Shown here piece by piece: positions 1-9,115 of a DNA stretch of 32,408 nucleotides (the stretch's first letter is position 1; every line of letters starts with the position of its first letter). The position numbers and the translations under genes were made by a program. The notes under the pieces were generated by a model. It was not told the origin of the DNA and did no database searches. It saw only the letters and a program-made list of their open reading frames with translations. The DNA is from Halomonas chromatireducens (GTDB taxonomy: Bacteria; Pseudomonadota; Gammaproteobacteria; Pseudomonadales; Halomonadaceae). The stretch lies in NCBI RefSeq assembly GCF_001545155.1, contig NZ_CP014226.1:1471965-1504372 (forward strand), given 5' to 3'.

Positions 1-2
1 GG

Positions 3-299
3 CGGACCCCGGTCAAGACGGTGGTGGTCCCGGACGAGCGCCGGCCCGATGTGGTGGCACGCATCCGCCATGCCTGCGCCGAGGGGCGCCAGGCCTACTG
101 GGTCTGCACCCTGATCGAGGAGTCCGAAGCCCTGCAGTGCCAGGCCGCCGAGGCGACCCACGCAGAGCTCGGCGATGGCGCTGCCAGGCTAGAGCCCAGC
201 GTGTGGCGGCTGGATTCCCGGCTGGAGGTGATCGGGGAGACGGGAAGCCTCCCCGATCCGGAGGCGCTGCAGGCCGAACTGACGGCCTGTGCTGCGTGA
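3..299 (+). pseudogene. RecG helicase fragment fused to an unrelated tail (5' end outside window)
   Basis: The frame is open from the window edge. Its first 50 or so residues match the part of the ATP-dependent DNA helicase RecG just after helicase motif III; key stretches are TVVVPDERR, GRQAYWVCTLIEESE and QAAEATHAEL. In RecG this is followed by a conserved block around a VHGRMK motif and then the C-terminal helicase motifs. Here the resemblance ends at about base 170-190, and the frame runs on for about 40 residues (ending LPDPEALQAELTACAA) that I do not recognise, then stops at 297-299. A one-base shift near 176 would read ALPG, which also fits RecG, but that frame hits a stop at once. It is therefore a truncated or recombined recG, not a functional helicase end. 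The recG assignment of the first part is firm; the identity of the tail is unknown. Confidence 0.6.
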
Positions 300-322
300 T
301 CTCCGGTGCAGAGAGGTGAGGG

Positions 323-1081
323 TCATAAATCGATCTGTTGCAGGGTCGGTCGGCCCTCGCTCTCGATGACCACTTCCCAACCCCGGCCGGGCTGCCAGTC
401 GCCAAGCACGATGCGCTGGGCGGGCATGCCGTCGATCTCGAGCTCATGGATCGCCGGGCGATGGGTGTGGCCGTGGATCAGGGTCGTGACGCCATGGTCG
501 CGCATTGCCTGGACGACTTCGTCGGGCGTCACGTCCATGATGTCATCGGCCTTGTTGGAGGTGGCTTCACCGGACTGCTGGCGTAGCGAGGCCGCCAGGG
601 TGATACGATCGGCAATCGGCATGGCCAGCACCTGCTGCTGCCATTCGGGTTGTCGCGACTGGGCGCGGAAGGCCATATAGGCTTCGTCCCGGGTACAGAG
701 GCTATCGCCGTGCATCAGCAGCATTGGCTCGTCGTGGAACATGACCAGGGCCGGGTCGGCCAGCAGTTTCGCGCCGGCAGCGGCAGCGAAGCGCTGGCCG
801 AGCAGGAAATCACGATTGCCGTGCATCAGGTAGATGGCTGTGCCATCGTCAGCGAGTCGGCGCAGTGCGGTGGCGATATCCGCGGCAAGGGCGGCATTGC
901 CGCTGGCATCGACATCGACCATGTCGAGGATGTCGTCACCGATCCAGGCCTCGAAGAAGTCGCCGAGTATGTAGAGGGCATCGACCCCACGGGCTCGTTT
1001 CTGGAGCCAGCCGAGAAATCCATCGATCACCTCGGGGGCTTCAGGGTGCAGGTGGAGGTCGGAAACTATCAGGGTGCTCAT
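323..1081 (-). CDS. lpxH: UDP-2,3-diacylglucosamine diphosphatase LpxH
   Basis: Calcineurin-like metallophosphoesterase of 252 residues, the usual LpxH length. It hydrolyses UDP-2,3-diacylglucosamine to lipid X and UMP in lipid A synthesis, at the cytoplasmic face of the inner membrane. The metal-binding motifs are visible in order: SDLHL (Asp8, His10), GDFFEAWIGDD (Asp41), HGNRD (Asn89), LMHGD (His124) and GHTHRP (His205, His207). The ATG at 1081 puts SDLHL at the standard distance from the N-terminus. It lies 79 bases downstream of ppiB on the same strand, an arrangement also known from E. coli, so the two are probably co-transcribed. It converges with the recG-like fragment. Confidence 0.95.
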   Translation of the reverse strand: MSTLIVSDLHLHPEAPEVIDGFLGWLQKRARGVDALYILGDFFEAWIGDDILDMVDVDASGNAALAADIATALRRLADDGTAIYLMHGNRDFLLGQRFAAAAGAKLLADPALVMFHDEPMLLMHGDSLCTRDEAYMAFRAQSRQPEWQQQVLAMPIADRITLAASLRQQSGEATSNKADDIMDVTPDEVVQAMRDHGVTTLIHGHTHRPAIHELEIDGMPAQRIVLGDWQPGRGWEVVIESEGRPTLQQIDL

Positions 1082-1115
1082 GGGCCATCTCGCAGGGCTG
1101 GGTCATGAAGGAGTC

Positions 1116-1150
1116 GCGCAACACGCTCGCGAGGGGCGCTCGTGTTGCGC
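1116..1150 (-). other. Hairpin between ppiB and lpxH
   Basis: A perfect 10-bp inverted repeat, GCGCAACACG at 1116-1125 and CGTGTTGCGC at 1141-1150, with a 15-base GC-rich loop, sits in the short gap between ppiB and lpxH. There is no T-run after it on the minus strand, so it is not a classical terminator. It could slow transcription into lpxH or protect the upstream ppiB message from 3' decay. Confidence 0.4.
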
Positions 1151-1160
1151 TTCGATCCTG

Positions 1161-1670
1161 TCAGGCGTCGGCAGGGTCATCCTTCATGTAGGCCCGCTGG
1201 ATGACCACGTCCTCGGCCGGGACGTCGGCGTGCATGCCACGACGGGTGGTTTCCACGGCGGTGATCTTCTCGACCACGCCCATGCCGTCGACTACCTCGC
1301 CGAAGACGCAGTAGCCCCAGCCCTGGATGTTCTTGCCGCTGTGGTTGAGGAAGTCGTTGTCGGCCACGTTGATGAAGAATTGCGCCGTGGCAGAGTGGGG
1401 GTCCTGGGTGCGCGCCATGGCCAGGGTCCCGAGGGTGTTCTTGAGGCCGTTGTCGGCTTCGTTCTCGATGGGGTCGCGGGTTGGTTTCTGGTTGAACTCC
1501 TGATCGAAGCCGCCACCCTGTACCATGAAGCCAGGGATCACCCGATGAAACAGCGTACCGTCGAAATGACCATCGCGTACGTACTGCTCGAAATTGGCGG
1601 CGGTTTTCGGGGCTTTCTCGTGATTCACGGCAACCGTGATATCACCGAAGTTGGTCTCTAGAACGATCAT
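1161..1670 (-). CDS. ppiB: Cytoplasmic peptidyl-prolyl cis-trans isomerase B (cyclophilin)
   Basis: Single-domain cyclophilin of 169 residues without a signal peptide, so a cytosolic protein-folding catalyst of the PpiB type. Characteristic motifs are [14 protein letters not shown] with the catalytic Arg43, and the substrate pocket stretch [17 protein letters not shown] with Gln97 and Phe99; [14 protein letters not shown] is the conserved late strand. The ATG at 1670 is preceded on the minus strand by AGGAAA at good spacing. It is divergent from glnS and upstream of lpxH, a neighbourhood conserved in many gammaproteobacteria. Confidence 0.95.
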   Translation of the reverse strand: MIVLETNFGDITVAVNHEKAPKTAANFEQYVRDGHFDGTLFHRVIPGFMVQGGGFDQEFNQKPTRDPIENEADNGLKNTLGTLAMARTQDPHSATAQFFINVADNDFLNHSGKNIQGWGYCVFGEVVDGMGVVEKITAVETTRRGMHADVPAEDVVIQRAYMKDDPADA

Positions 1671-1714
1671 CGCTTTTTCCTGTGCGCTTTAGCTTTGGCA
1701 ATAGCAGGCGCGCC

Positions 1715-1745
1715 TTGGCGCCGTGCAGGGGCGTGACGCTATAAT
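1715..1745 (+). promoter_or_regulatory. Candidate sigma70 promoter of glnS-cysS
   Basis: A perfect -10 hexamer TATAAT lies at 1740-1745. The best -35 candidate, TTGGCG at 1715-1720, has a 19-base spacer, longer than ideal. Transcription from here would leave a leader of about 110 bases before the glnS ATG, containing small GC-rich inverted repeats but no riboswitch or leader peptide that I recognise. Confidence 0.45.
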
Positions 1746-1860
1746 AGCGGTTTTGCATCGATGCGCGAAGCGCGTCGGGTTGTTCCTTACTCTACGACAG
1801 CCCACGACACGGGCTTCGCGCCCATGGGCCGCGATTCAACCAGAGGTTTACCGCATCAAC

Positions 1861-3555
1861 ATGTCCACCGAAACCGCCAGCGCGCCGAATTTCATCCGCA
1901 ACCAGATCCGCGACGAGATCGAGGCCGGCAAGGCCGACAGGATCGTCACTCGCTTCCCGCCGGAGCCCAACGGCTTCCTGCACGTGGGACATGCGAAGTC
2001 GATCTGTCTCAATTTCGGCCTGGCCGAGCAGTTCGGTGGGGACTGTCATCTGCGCTTCGACGATACCAATCCCGCCAAGGAGGAGCAGGCCTATATCGAT
2101 GCCATCAAGGAGGATGTGGCCTGGCTGGGCTTTCAGTGGGCGGGCGAAGTGCGCTTTGCCTCCGACTACTTCGATCAGCTCTATGCCTGGGCGCAGCATC
2201 TGATCCGGGAGGGCAAGGCCTACGTGGACGACCTCTCTCCCGAAGAGATTCGCGAGTATCGCGGCAGCCTGACCGAGCCCGGCAGGCCGAGCCCCTACAG
2301 CACGCGCAGTGCGGAAGAGAACCTTGATCTGCTCGAGCGCATGCGTATCGGCGAGTTCGCCGAGGGCGAGAAGGTGCTGCGGGCCAGGATCGACATGGCC
2401 GCACCGAACATCAATCTGCGCGACCCGATCCTCTATCGTATTCGCCACGCTCATCACCATCAGACCGGTGACAAGTGGAAGATCTATCCCTCCTACGACT
2501 TCACCCACGGCCAGTCGGATGCCCTCGAAGGCGTCACGCACTCCATCTGTACCCTGGAGTTCGAGGATCACCGGCCGCTCTACGAGTGGTTCCTGGAGAA
2601 CCTGCCGGTGCCGGCCAAGCCGCGCCAGATCGAGTTTGCCCGGCTCAACCTCAACTACACCCTGACCTCCAAGCGCAAGCTCAAGCTGCTGGTGGACGAG
2701 GGTATCGTCGACGGCTGGGACGACCCGCGAATGCCGACCATCTCCGGCATGCGTCGCCGCGGCTATACGCCGGGGTCGATCCGCAAGTTCTGCGACATGA
2801 TCGGCGTGACCCGCGCCGATGGCGGCCTGGTGGATATCGCCATGCTCTATCACGCCATTCGCTCTGACCTCGAGGACAACGCGCCGCGGGCCATGTGCGT
2901 GCTCAAGCCGCTCAAGGTGGTGCTGACCAACGTCGCCGACGATCACGAAGAGGTCTTTGATGTGCCGGGCCACCCCGCCCGCGAGGACATGCCCCTGCGC
3001 CGGGTGCCGTTCACCCGCGAGCTATACATCGACCAGGACGACTTCCTGGAGGAGCCGCCGAAGAAGTTCTTCCGCCTGGCGCCGGGCCAGGAGGTACGAC
3101 TGCGCAACGCCTACGTGATTCGATGCGACGAGGTGGTGAAGGACAGCACCGGCGAGATCGCCGAGCTGCGTTGCTCGGTGGATTTCGACACCCTGGGCAA
3201 GAACCCCGAGGGGCGCAAGGTCAAAGGCGTGATTCATTGGGTCAGCGCGGCCCATGCCGTGCCGATGGAAGTTCGCCTCTACGACAACCTGTTCCTGGTC
3301 GAACAGCCGGACAAGGACAAGGACGCCGACTTCCTCGAGCACCTCAACCCCGAGTCGCTGCAGGTCTGCCAGGCCATGGGCGAGCCGAGCCTGGCCGACG
3401 CCGCACCCGAGTCGCGCTTCCAGTTCGAGCGCGTGGGTTACTTCTGTGCCGACCGCCACGCCTGTCGCGACGGCAAGCGGGTGTTCAACCGCACCGTCGG
3501 GTTGAAGGACAGTTGGGCCAAGATCCAGAACAAAGACGCTCAGAAGAAGGGCTGA
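1861..3555 (+). CDS. glnS: Glutaminyl-tRNA synthetase
   Basis: Class I aminoacyl-tRNA synthetase of 564 residues that charges tRNA-Gln directly with glutamine in the cytoplasm. The signature HIGH motif appears as [17 protein letters not shown] (HVGH 41-44) and the KMSKS motif as TSKRKL (Ser270-Leu274). The C-terminal half is the beta-barrel anticodon-binding region typical of GlnRS (for example [19 protein letters not shown]). The frame stays open upstream to 1723, but ATG 1861 gives the normal MSTE start directly before [10 protein letters not shown] and is the better choice; an AGAGG lies about 15 bases upstream. cysS starts one base after its stop, so the two genes are co-transcribed and probably translationally linked. 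Confidence 0.96.
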   Translation: MSTETASAPNFIRNQIRDEIEAGKADRIVTRFPPEPNGFLHVGHAKSICLNFGLAEQFGGDCHLRFDDTNPAKEEQAYIDAIKEDVAWLGFQWAGEVRFASDYFDQLYAWAQHLIREGKAYVDDLSPEEIREYRGSLTEPGRPSPYSTRSAEENLDLLERMRIGEFAEGEKVLRARIDMAAPNINLRDPILYRIRHAHHHQTGDKWKIYPSYDFTHGQSDALEGVTHSICTLEFEDHRPLYEWFLENLPVPAKPRQIEFARLNLNYTLTSKRKLKLLVDEGIVDGWDDPRMPTISGMRRRGYTPGSIRKFCDMIGVTRADGGLVDIAMLYHAIRSDLEDNAPRAMCVLKPLKVVLTNVADDHEEVFDVPGHPAREDMPLRRVPFTRELYIDQDDFLEEPPKKFFRLAPGQEVRLRNAYVIRCDEVVKDSTGEIAELRCSVDFDTLGKNPEGRKVKGVIHWVSAAHAVPMEVRLYDNLFLVEQPDKDKDADFLEHLNPESLQVCQAMGEPSLADAAPESRFQFERVGYFCADRHACRDGKRVFNRTVGLKDSWAKIQNKDAQKKG

Positions 3556-3556
3556 C

Positions 3557-4957
3557 ATGCAGATCTACAATACGCTGACGCGCCGCAAGGAAACGTTCGT
3601 ACCCATCGAGCCGGGCAGGGTGCGCATGTACGTCTGCGGAATGACCGTCTACGACTACTGCCACCTGGGCCATGCCCGGGTGATGGTGGCGTTCGATGTG
3701 GTGACCCGCTACCTGCGCTGGCGCGGCCTTGACGTCACCTACGTGCGCAACATCACCGATATCGACGACAAGATCCTCAAGCGTGCCGACGAGAACGGCG
3801 AGAGCATCGGCGCGTTGACCGAGCGCATGATCGCCGCCATGCACGAGGACGAGGCGCGCCTCTTCGTGCTGCGTCCGGATCATGAGCCGCGTGCCACTGG
3901 GCATGTGGCCGAAATCATTGCCATGATCGAGACCCTGATCGACAAGGGCTACGCCTACGCGGCGAGCAACGGCGACGTCTACTACCGGGTGCGCAAGTTC
4001 GAGGGCTACGGCAAGCTCAACAACCGCGACCTGGACGAGATGCGCTCCGGGGCCCGGGTCGAGGTCGACGAGCACAAGGAGGACCCGCTCGACTTCGTGC
4101 TGTGGAAAGCGGCCAAGCCCGGCGAGGCGAGCTGGTCGTCGCCCTGGGGCGAGGGGAGGCCGGGCTGGCATATCGAGTGCTCGGCGATGTCGACCTGCTG
4201 CCTGGGGGAGACCTTCGACATTCATGGCGGCGGACCGGACCTGACGTTCCCGCACCATGAGAACGAGATCGCCCAGAGCGAGGCGGCTACCGGCAAGCCC
4301 TACGTCAACACCTGGATGCATGCGGGAGCGGTGAGGGTGGATCAGGAGAAGATGTCCAAGTCCCTGGGCAACTTCTTCACCATTCGCGAGGTGCTCGAAT
4401 CGCACGACCCGGAGGTGGTGCGTTACCTGCTGGTGGCCAGCCACTATCGCAGTGCCATCAACTACGCCCCGGAGTCCCTGGCGGATGCCCGCAAGTCCCT
4501 CGAGCGGTTCTACAACGCCCTCGAAGGGCTGGCACTGGAGGGTGATGAGCCACGGGGCGAGGTGGACGCACGGTTCGCCGAGCGCTTCATCGCCGCCATG
4601 GACGACGACTTCAATACCGCCGAAGCGCTGTCGGTGCTCTTCGACCTGGCCCGGGAACTGAACCGGGCCAAAAAGGAGGCGCCGGGACTGACTCCCGGCC
4701 TTGCCCATGAGCTCAAGCGCCTGGGCGGCGTGCTCGGCCTGTTGCAGCAGGAACCCGAGGCGTTCCTCAAGGGCGGTGCCGGCGAGCTGCCGCTGAGTGA
4801 GGCAGAGATCGAAGCGAAGATCGTTGCCCGTGCGGAAGCGAAGAAGGCGAGGGATTTTGCCGCCGCCGACGGTATTCGGGACGAGCTGGCGGCCCTTGGC
4901 ATCATCCTCAAGGATTCCCGCGAGGGGACTAGCTGGGTGCTGGAGAAGACCGACTAG
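3557..4957 (+). CDS. cysS: Cysteinyl-tRNA synthetase
   Basis: Class I synthetase of 466 residues that charges tRNA-Cys in the cytoplasm. Visible signatures are the N-terminal zinc-site cysteine in [10 protein letters not shown] (Cys27), HLGH (36-39) as the HIGH motif, the WHIECSAMS segment with the second zinc cysteine, the zinc histidine/glutamate region [12 protein letters not shown], and KMSKS at 265-269 ([12 protein letters not shown]). Length and motif spacing are those of an intact enzyme. The ATG is one base past the glnS stop, and its ribosome-binding site (AAGAAGGG) lies inside the glnS end. A strong hairpin follows the stop. Confidence 0.96.
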   Translation: MQIYNTLTRRKETFVPIEPGRVRMYVCGMTVYDYCHLGHARVMVAFDVVTRYLRWRGLDVTYVRNITDIDDKILKRADENGESIGALTERMIAAMHEDEARLFVLRPDHEPRATGHVAEIIAMIETLIDKGYAYAASNGDVYYRVRKFEGYGKLNNRDLDEMRSGARVEVDEHKEDPLDFVLWKAAKPGEASWSSPWGEGRPGWHIECSAMSTCCLGETFDIHGGGPDLTFPHHENEIAQSEAATGKPYVNTWMHAGAVRVDQEKMSKSLGNFFTIREVLESHDPEVVRYLLVASHYRSAINYAPESLADARKSLERFYNALEGLALEGDEPRGEVDARFAERFIAAMDDDFNTAEALSVLFDLARELNRAKKEAPGLTPGLAHELKRLGGVLGLLQQEPEAFLKGGAGELPLSEAEIEAKIVARAEAKKARDFAAADGIRDELAALGIILKDSREGTSWVLEKTD

Positions 4958-4976
4958 CCGTGACGTCACCCGGATC

Positions 4977-5001
4977 AGCGCCCGGCCCTTGGCCGGGCGC
5001 T
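4977..5001. terminator. Hairpin between convergent cysS and the DUF1853 gene
   Basis: A perfect 10-bp stem, AGCGCCCGGC at 4977-4986 and GCCGGGCGCT at 4992-5001, closes on a 5-base loop. It sits between the cysS stop and the stop of the convergent minus-strand gene, the expected place for a shared bidirectional terminator. Neither side has a long T-run, so intrinsic termination may be weak. Confidence 0.5.
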
Positions 5002-5007
5002 CTGCGT

Positions 5008-6015
5008 TCAGCCCAGGGCTTTTGCGGGCGGAAGCGGGATCTGACGCGGCCAGTCATCAGCGACCACGAATAGCCGCCGGAAGCCATCGCCCGTATGGCG
5101 GGCGCCTCTTGCCAGCAGGGCGATCTGGATCGGCGAGCCGTGACCCAGGAAGTGCTGCGCCAGGCGAGCTTCAATGTCGGGCAGGGGAGCGAACGCCTCG
5201 TCTCTGGGCAGGGCCAGCCAGTGTGGCTTAGCCAGCCAGGCGGCGCGGGTCCCCCGGAGCAGGCCGTCGCGGAAGTTGCGCCACTCCCCCCAGCGCAGCC
5301 ACTCCCCCCTGAGATGCCCGTGGGCCGCCTCCCGGGGTGGCGGCAAGGCTTGTCGCCAGGGATAGAAGAGCACGCCGGGCATCGCCAGCTGCGGCTGGAT
5401 AAACGGCTCCGGGGTGGGGCCGATATCCCTTGGACGGGTGTGGAGGCGGATCGCCAGGCGTGTTTCAGCACGCTCCGTCAGGCGCAGCTGATGGCGGTGG
5501 AGGTGCTCGCGCTTGCTTGCCAGGCTGTCGGCCCCACCGGGGCCTATCCAGCGCGCCTGGTCCCAGCTATCGCCCGGGCCAGCAGGGAGGCCGAGATAGA
5601 ACTTGATGGCCACCTCCAGGTGAAAAGGCATGGGATCGTTACGCCGACGATAGAGCAGGTCAAGTTCGCCCAGGGTGCGCTTGCCTTGGTGGATGCGCAG
5701 GTTATGCGCCAGCAGCCGCGTCCCGGGTGCGGCATCCAGCAAAAACTGCCAGAGTCTTTCGTGATAAAGCCCCATGCGGCCGTCAACGGTGCTGCCTACG
5801 CGTCGTTCGAGCCCCTGTGGCGCAGCTTCAAGTCGGTGCAGGAAGTCTGTGAGCTGACGGTCGTCTACCAGTCCCAAGGCCTCTCGTGAGGGGCGTCCCG
5901 GCCACCCGGTGCAGATAAGATCCGGTGCCAGCACGAGCCAGGCCAAGTCGCGAACCAGCGGGTGATGGCAGTGATCGAGGTTTGGGTCGCCGCTTGCAAG
6001 CATGGAAAATAACAT
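5008..6015 (-). CDS. DUF1853 family protein, possible PD-(D/E)XK-like fold
   Basis: A cytoplasmic protein of about 335 residues resembling the DUF1853 family. The best-conserved block is GELDLLYRR followed by FHLEVAIKFYLG, an acidic and lysine arrangement reminiscent of PD-(D/E)XK nuclease cores; that structural link is an inference and no activity is known. There are no membrane segments. Start choice is open: an extended frame begins at a TTG at 6066, which would overlap the opposing promoter and is unlikely; ATG 6015 and ATG 6003 are both possible, and 6003 has a GGA at more usable spacing. It is divergent from the osmoprotectant transporter and convergent with cysS. Confidence 0.75.
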   Translation of the reverse strand: MLFSMLASGDPNLDHCHHPLVRDLAWLVLAPDLICTGWPGRPSREALGLVDDRQLTDFLHRLEAAPQGLERRVGSTVDGRMGLYHERLWQFLLDAAPGTRLLAHNLRIHQGKRTLGELDLLYRRRNDPMPFHLEVAIKFYLGLPAGPGDSWDQARWIGPGGADSLASKREHLHRHQLRLTERAETRLAIRLHTRPRDIGPTPEPFIQPQLAMPGVLFYPWRQALPPPREAAHGHLRGEWLRWGEWRNFRDGLLRGTRAAWLAKPHWLALPRDEAFAPLPDIEARLAQHFLGHGSPIQIALLARGARHTGDGFRRLFVVADDWPRQIPLPPAKALG

Positions 6016-6033
6016 TCCGCGTTGAGATCGGGT

Positions 6034-6063
6034 CTGACAGACAAACTGTACACCCCTTATACT
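6034..6063 (+). promoter_or_regulatory. Sigma70-like promoter of the osmoprotectant ABC operon
   Basis: CTGACA at 6034-6039 (one mismatch from TTGACA) and TATACT at 6058-6063 (one mismatch from TATAAT) are separated by 18 bases. Transcription would begin near 6070, giving a short leader of about 25 bases before the ATG at 6096. The genes downstream run without gaps, so this is probably the main promoter of all four. Confidence 0.55.
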
Positions 6064-6095
6064 CAATCAACATTCACAAGCAATGGGTGGTGACG

Positions 6096-7007
6096 ATGAA
6101 GCGCTCCCTGATCGGCCTGACAGTCCTGACGACGGCCTCCCTGCTGACCCTGACTGCGGCCCAGGCCAGCGGCCCCGTGGTGGTCTCTTCGAAGATCGAT
6201 ACCGAAGGTTCGGTGCTCGGCCAGCTGATCATCCAGCGCCTCGAGCAGGCCGGCATCGAGGTCGAGGACCGGCTGCAGCTGGGTGGCACCAGCATTGTGC
6301 GCAGCGCCTTGAAGGCCGGCGAAATCGACCTCTATCCCGAGTACACCGGCAACGGTGCCTTCTTCTTCGACATGGCCGATAGCGATGTGTGGAATGACGC
6401 CGGCGAGGCCTATGCCACGGTGCGTGATCTCGACGCCGAGGAGGGGCTGGTCTGGTTGATGCCGGCAGATGCCAACAATACCTGGGCCATGAGTGTCCGT
6501 GGCGACCTGGCTCGTGAACACGGGCTTGCCACGCTGGAGGACCTGACGGATTACCTGGCGGAGGGTGGCGAGTTCAAATTCGCTGCCAGTGCGGAGTTCG
6601 TCGAGTCCGAGCAGGCCTTGCCGGCTTTCCAGCAGGCCTACGGCTTCGAGCTGTCGTCGGATCAGCTACTGGTGCTGTCGGGGGGAAATACCGCTGCCAC
6701 CATGCGGGCGGCTGCCCAGCAGACCAGTGGGGTCAACGCGGCCATGACCTACGGCACCGACGGTGGCCTCGGTGCGCTAGACCTGGTGGTGCTGGAGGAT
6801 ACGCTTGGGGTTCAGCCGGTCTATCAGCCGGCGCCGGTGGTGCGTGAAGCCGTGCTTGAGGCGCATCCCGAGATCGAATCGCTGTTGGCAACGGTTTTCC
6901 AGGCGCTGGATCTCGAGACGCTGCAACGGCTCAACGGTCAGGTGGCCGTCGATGGGCTGGACCCGCGTCGGGTTGCCGAGGATTTCCTTGCCGACCTACC
7001 GGAATAG
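6096..7007 (+). CDS. yehZ: Osmoprotectant ABC transporter, periplasmic binding protein (YehZ/OsmF-like)
   Basis: Substrate-binding protein of 303 residues in the OpuAC/ProX-like group to which YehZ (OsmF) belongs. A signal peptide is clear: MKRS, a hydrophobic stretch, then cleavage after TAAQA near residue 24, so the mature protein is periplasmic. Typical family segments are VSSKIDTEGSVLGQLI near the mature N-terminus, GGTSIVRSALKAGEIDLYPEYTG, and the late GLDPRRVAEDFL. The frame is open further upstream, but ATG 6096 gives the signal peptide and is preceded by GGTGG. It is first in an operon ordered yehZ-Y-X-W as in E. coli. The exact ligand (a betaine or another compatible solute) cannot be read from the sequence. 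Confidence 0.85.
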   Translation: MKRSLIGLTVLTTASLLTLTAAQASGPVVVSSKIDTEGSVLGQLIIQRLEQAGIEVEDRLQLGGTSIVRSALKAGEIDLYPEYTGNGAFFFDMADSDVWNDAGEAYATVRDLDAEEGLVWLMPADANNTWAMSVRGDLAREHGLATLEDLTDYLAEGGEFKFAASAEFVESEQALPAFQQAYGFELSSDQLLVLSGGNTAATMRAAAQQTSGVNAAMTYGTDGGLGALDLVVLEDTLGVQPVYQPAPVVREAVLEAHPEIESLLATVFQALDLETLQRLNGQVAVDGLDPRRVAEDFLADLPE

Positions 7008-7010
7008 TGC

Positions 7011-8177
7011 GTGACGACTGACAGGTCCTCACCCAACTGGGTCTTGCTGTGTCTGATGTCGGTCGGGTTGCTCGCCTGGCTGGCCCTCGATGTGGTGAAT
7101 ATTGCTCCCAATCGCCTCGTCGCCGGCGTACCCCATCGCGCCCACGAGGTGCATGGCTGGTGGGCTGCGCTGCTGGCCAGCCTGCCGATGCTGGCGATAA
7201 TGGGTCTGGCCTGGCGGCCTGATGCCCGACGCCTGCAGGTCGCCCTGGCCCTGGTGATCGGGCTGCTGGTGGCGATGCCGCTGTGGCTGGCAACGGCCGT
7301 CATGGCCCTGGCCGATCCCGACATGCCCCAGGCGCGGCTGGGGATCGGCTCCTCGCTGTGGCTGCTGCTGTTCCTGTGGCTGCTGGTGCTGATCGAACTG
7401 CGCACCCGTCTGAGGCTGTCGCGGGCGGTCGGATGGCTGTTACTGCTGCCTATCATTCTCGCCTGGTGGGTCTCGTTGTCACTCTGGCTCGAGCCGCTGG
7501 CAATCTACCGTGAGTATCAGGGGCGCAGCGATCAGTTCGTCTCGGCCATTCTCTATCATCTCTTCCTGGTTGGCGCTGCGGTGGGTGCAAGCCTTTTGCT
7601 CGGCATCGTGCTGGCACTTTGCATGCGACGTTACCGGGGCATGCGCAAGGCTGGTTTCGGCGTACTCAATGTCATTCAGACCATTCCCAGCCTGGCCCTG
7701 TTCGGACTGCTGCTGGCTCCGCTGGCCTGGCTTGCGGCACGGTTCGACTGGCTGGCGTCCATGGGAGTGAGCGGCATCGGTTGGGCGCCGGCCTGGCTGG
7801 CACTGGTGGGTTACAGCCTGCTGCCCATGGTGCGAAACACTTATGTCGCGCTGGAGGGGGTTGAGCCGGCTGTGATCGAATCGGCCCGGGGAATGGGCAT
7901 GAGTCGGCAGCAAACCTTCCTGCAGGTTCGACTGCCGTTGGCGCTGCCGGTGGTGCTGGAAGGGGTGCGGATCACCACGGTCCAGGCGATTGGCCTCACG
8001 GCCGTAGCGGCATTGATCGGCGCTGGTGGACTGGGCACCTTCATCTTCCAGGGCCTGGGCCAGGCGGCGATGGACCTGGTGCTGCTCGGTGCGCTGCCAA
8101 TCATAGCCCTGGCCCTGGTAGCCGATGCGCTGCTGGGTGCGCTGGCCGATCGACTTCGCCATGGAGGGACCCCATGA
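7011..8177 (+). CDS. yehY: Osmoprotectant ABC transporter permease (YehY-like)
   Basis: Inner-membrane permease of 388 residues starting with GTG three bases after the binding-protein stop. The N-terminal ~170 residues contain several extra hydrophobic segments, as in the long YehY type, followed by a standard transporter core. The ATPase-docking EAA loop is recognisable as ESARGMGMSRQQTFLQVRLP, and the core ends with AALIGAGGLGTFIFQG. It overlaps the ATPase gene by four bases (ATGA), indicating translational coupling. Its length and the N-terminal extension distinguish it from the second, shorter permease of the operon. Confidence 0.85.
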   Translation: MTTDRSSPNWVLLCLMSVGLLAWLALDVVNIAPNRLVAGVPHRAHEVHGWWAALLASLPMLAIMGLAWRPDARRLQVALALVIGLLVAMPLWLATAVMALADPDMPQARLGIGSSLWLLLFLWLLVLIELRTRLRLSRAVGWLLLLPIILAWWVSLSLWLEPLAIYREYQGRSDQFVSAILYHLFLVGAAVGASLLLGIVLALCMRRYRGMRKAGFGVLNVIQTIPSLALFGLLLAPLAWLAARFDWLASMGVSGIGWAPAWLALVGYSLLPMVRNTYVALEGVEPAVIESARGMGMSRQQTFLQVRLPLALPVVLEGVRITTVQAIGLTAVAALIGAGGLGTFIFQGLGQAAMDLVLLGALPIIALALVADALLGALADRLRHGGTP

Positions 8178-9115
8178 TAGAACTCTTCGATGTCACCAAG
8201 CGTTTCGGCAGCGAGACCGCCGTGGACGGCATTTCGTTACGGGTCGAGAAGGGGGAATTCTGCGCTCTGGTGGGTACTTCCGGCTGTGGCAAGTCGACAA
8301 CCCTGCGCATGATCAATCGGCTGATCGAGCATAGCGAGGGCGAGATTCATCTCGACGGCCAGCCGGTGCGCTCCTTCAATGAGGAGCTGTTGCGCCGACG
8401 CATCGGCTACGTGATCCAGAATACCGGGCTCTTTCCACACTGGACGGTGGCACGCAACATCGGGCTGGTTCCTCGGTTGCTCAAGTGGCCACGCGCGAAG
8501 ATCCTGGAACGGACCGAAGAGTTGCTGGACCTTCTCGGGCTGCCGCGCGAGGAGTTCGCCGACAAGTATCCCCACCAGCTATCTGGGGGGCAGGCGCAGC
8601 GAGTCGGCGTTGCCCGAGCACTTGCTGCCGACCCCGAGATCCTGCTCATGGATGAACCCTTCGGCGCCCTGGATCCCATAACCCGTCAAACGCTGCAGCA
8701 TGAGCTTCAGGACCTCCAGGCGAGGTTGAACAAGACCGTGGTCTTCGTGACCCATGACATGGATGAAGCCCTGATCCTGGCCGATCGCCTGGTGGTGATG
8801 CATCAGGGACGTATCATTCAGCAGGGGCGCCCCATCGACCTGCTGCATGATCCGGTCGATGCGTTCGTCGAGTCACTGCTGGGGGGCATGGACCGTGGGC
8901 TCAAGGAGGCGTCACTGACTCGCGTCAGCGAGCGCATGGCGCCCTTCGGGCCCCGGCTGTTGGCCAGTGAGCGGATTCCCTACCGGGCGCCGCTGAGCCA
9001 GGCACTGTCGGTCATGTTGTGGCACCGGGTTGAGCGCCTCACGGTGGTCGACGACGAGGATATCCCCATCGGCGAGCTATCTCTGCGCCGACTGCTGGGT
9101 GCCAAGTCGTCATGA
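8174..9115 (+). CDS. yehX: Osmoprotectant ABC transporter ATP-binding protein (YehX-like)
   Basis: ABC ATPase of 313 residues that energises the transporter at the cytoplasmic side. Walker A is GTSGCGKST (34-42), the signature LSGGQ (136-140), Walker B ILLMDE (156-161), and the H-loop is in FVTHDMDEAL. The nucleotide-binding domain covers about residues 1-235; the C-terminal ~70 residues look like a degenerate regulatory extension (IPYRAPLSQALSVMLW, then ERLTVVDDEDIPIGEL) of the CBS-like kind seen in glycine-betaine transport ATPases. Four-base overlaps with both flanking permease genes show tight coupling. Confidence 0.9.
   Translation: MIELFDVTKRFGSETAVDGISLRVEKGEFCALVGTSGCGKSTTLRMINRLIEHSEGEIHLDGQPVRSFNEELLRRRIGYVIQNTGLFPHWTVARNIGLVPRLLKWPRAKILERTEELLDLLGLPREEFADKYPHQLSGGQAQRVGVARALAADPEILLMDEPFGALDPITRQTLQHELQDLQARLNKTVVFVTHDMDEALILADRLVVMHQGRIIQQGRPIDLLHDPVDAFVESLLGGMDRGLKEASLTRVSERMAPFGPRLLASERIPYRAPLSQALSVMLWHRVERLTVVDDEDIPIGELSLRRLLGAKSS

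Noticed and set aside
1723..1860. Upstream start for glnS at 1723
   Set aside because: It lies upstream of the -10 box and adds 46 residues not typical of the family.
1792..4969. Long minus-strand open frames opposite glnS and cysS (393 and 494 codons)
   Set aside because: They are antisense to synthetase genes with complete family motifs, have no recognisable domains, and are expected from high-GC codon use.
6016..6066. TTG start extending the DUF1853 protein
   Set aside because: The extension would reach through the promoter of the divergent transporter operon, and ATG starts lie closer to the conserved region.
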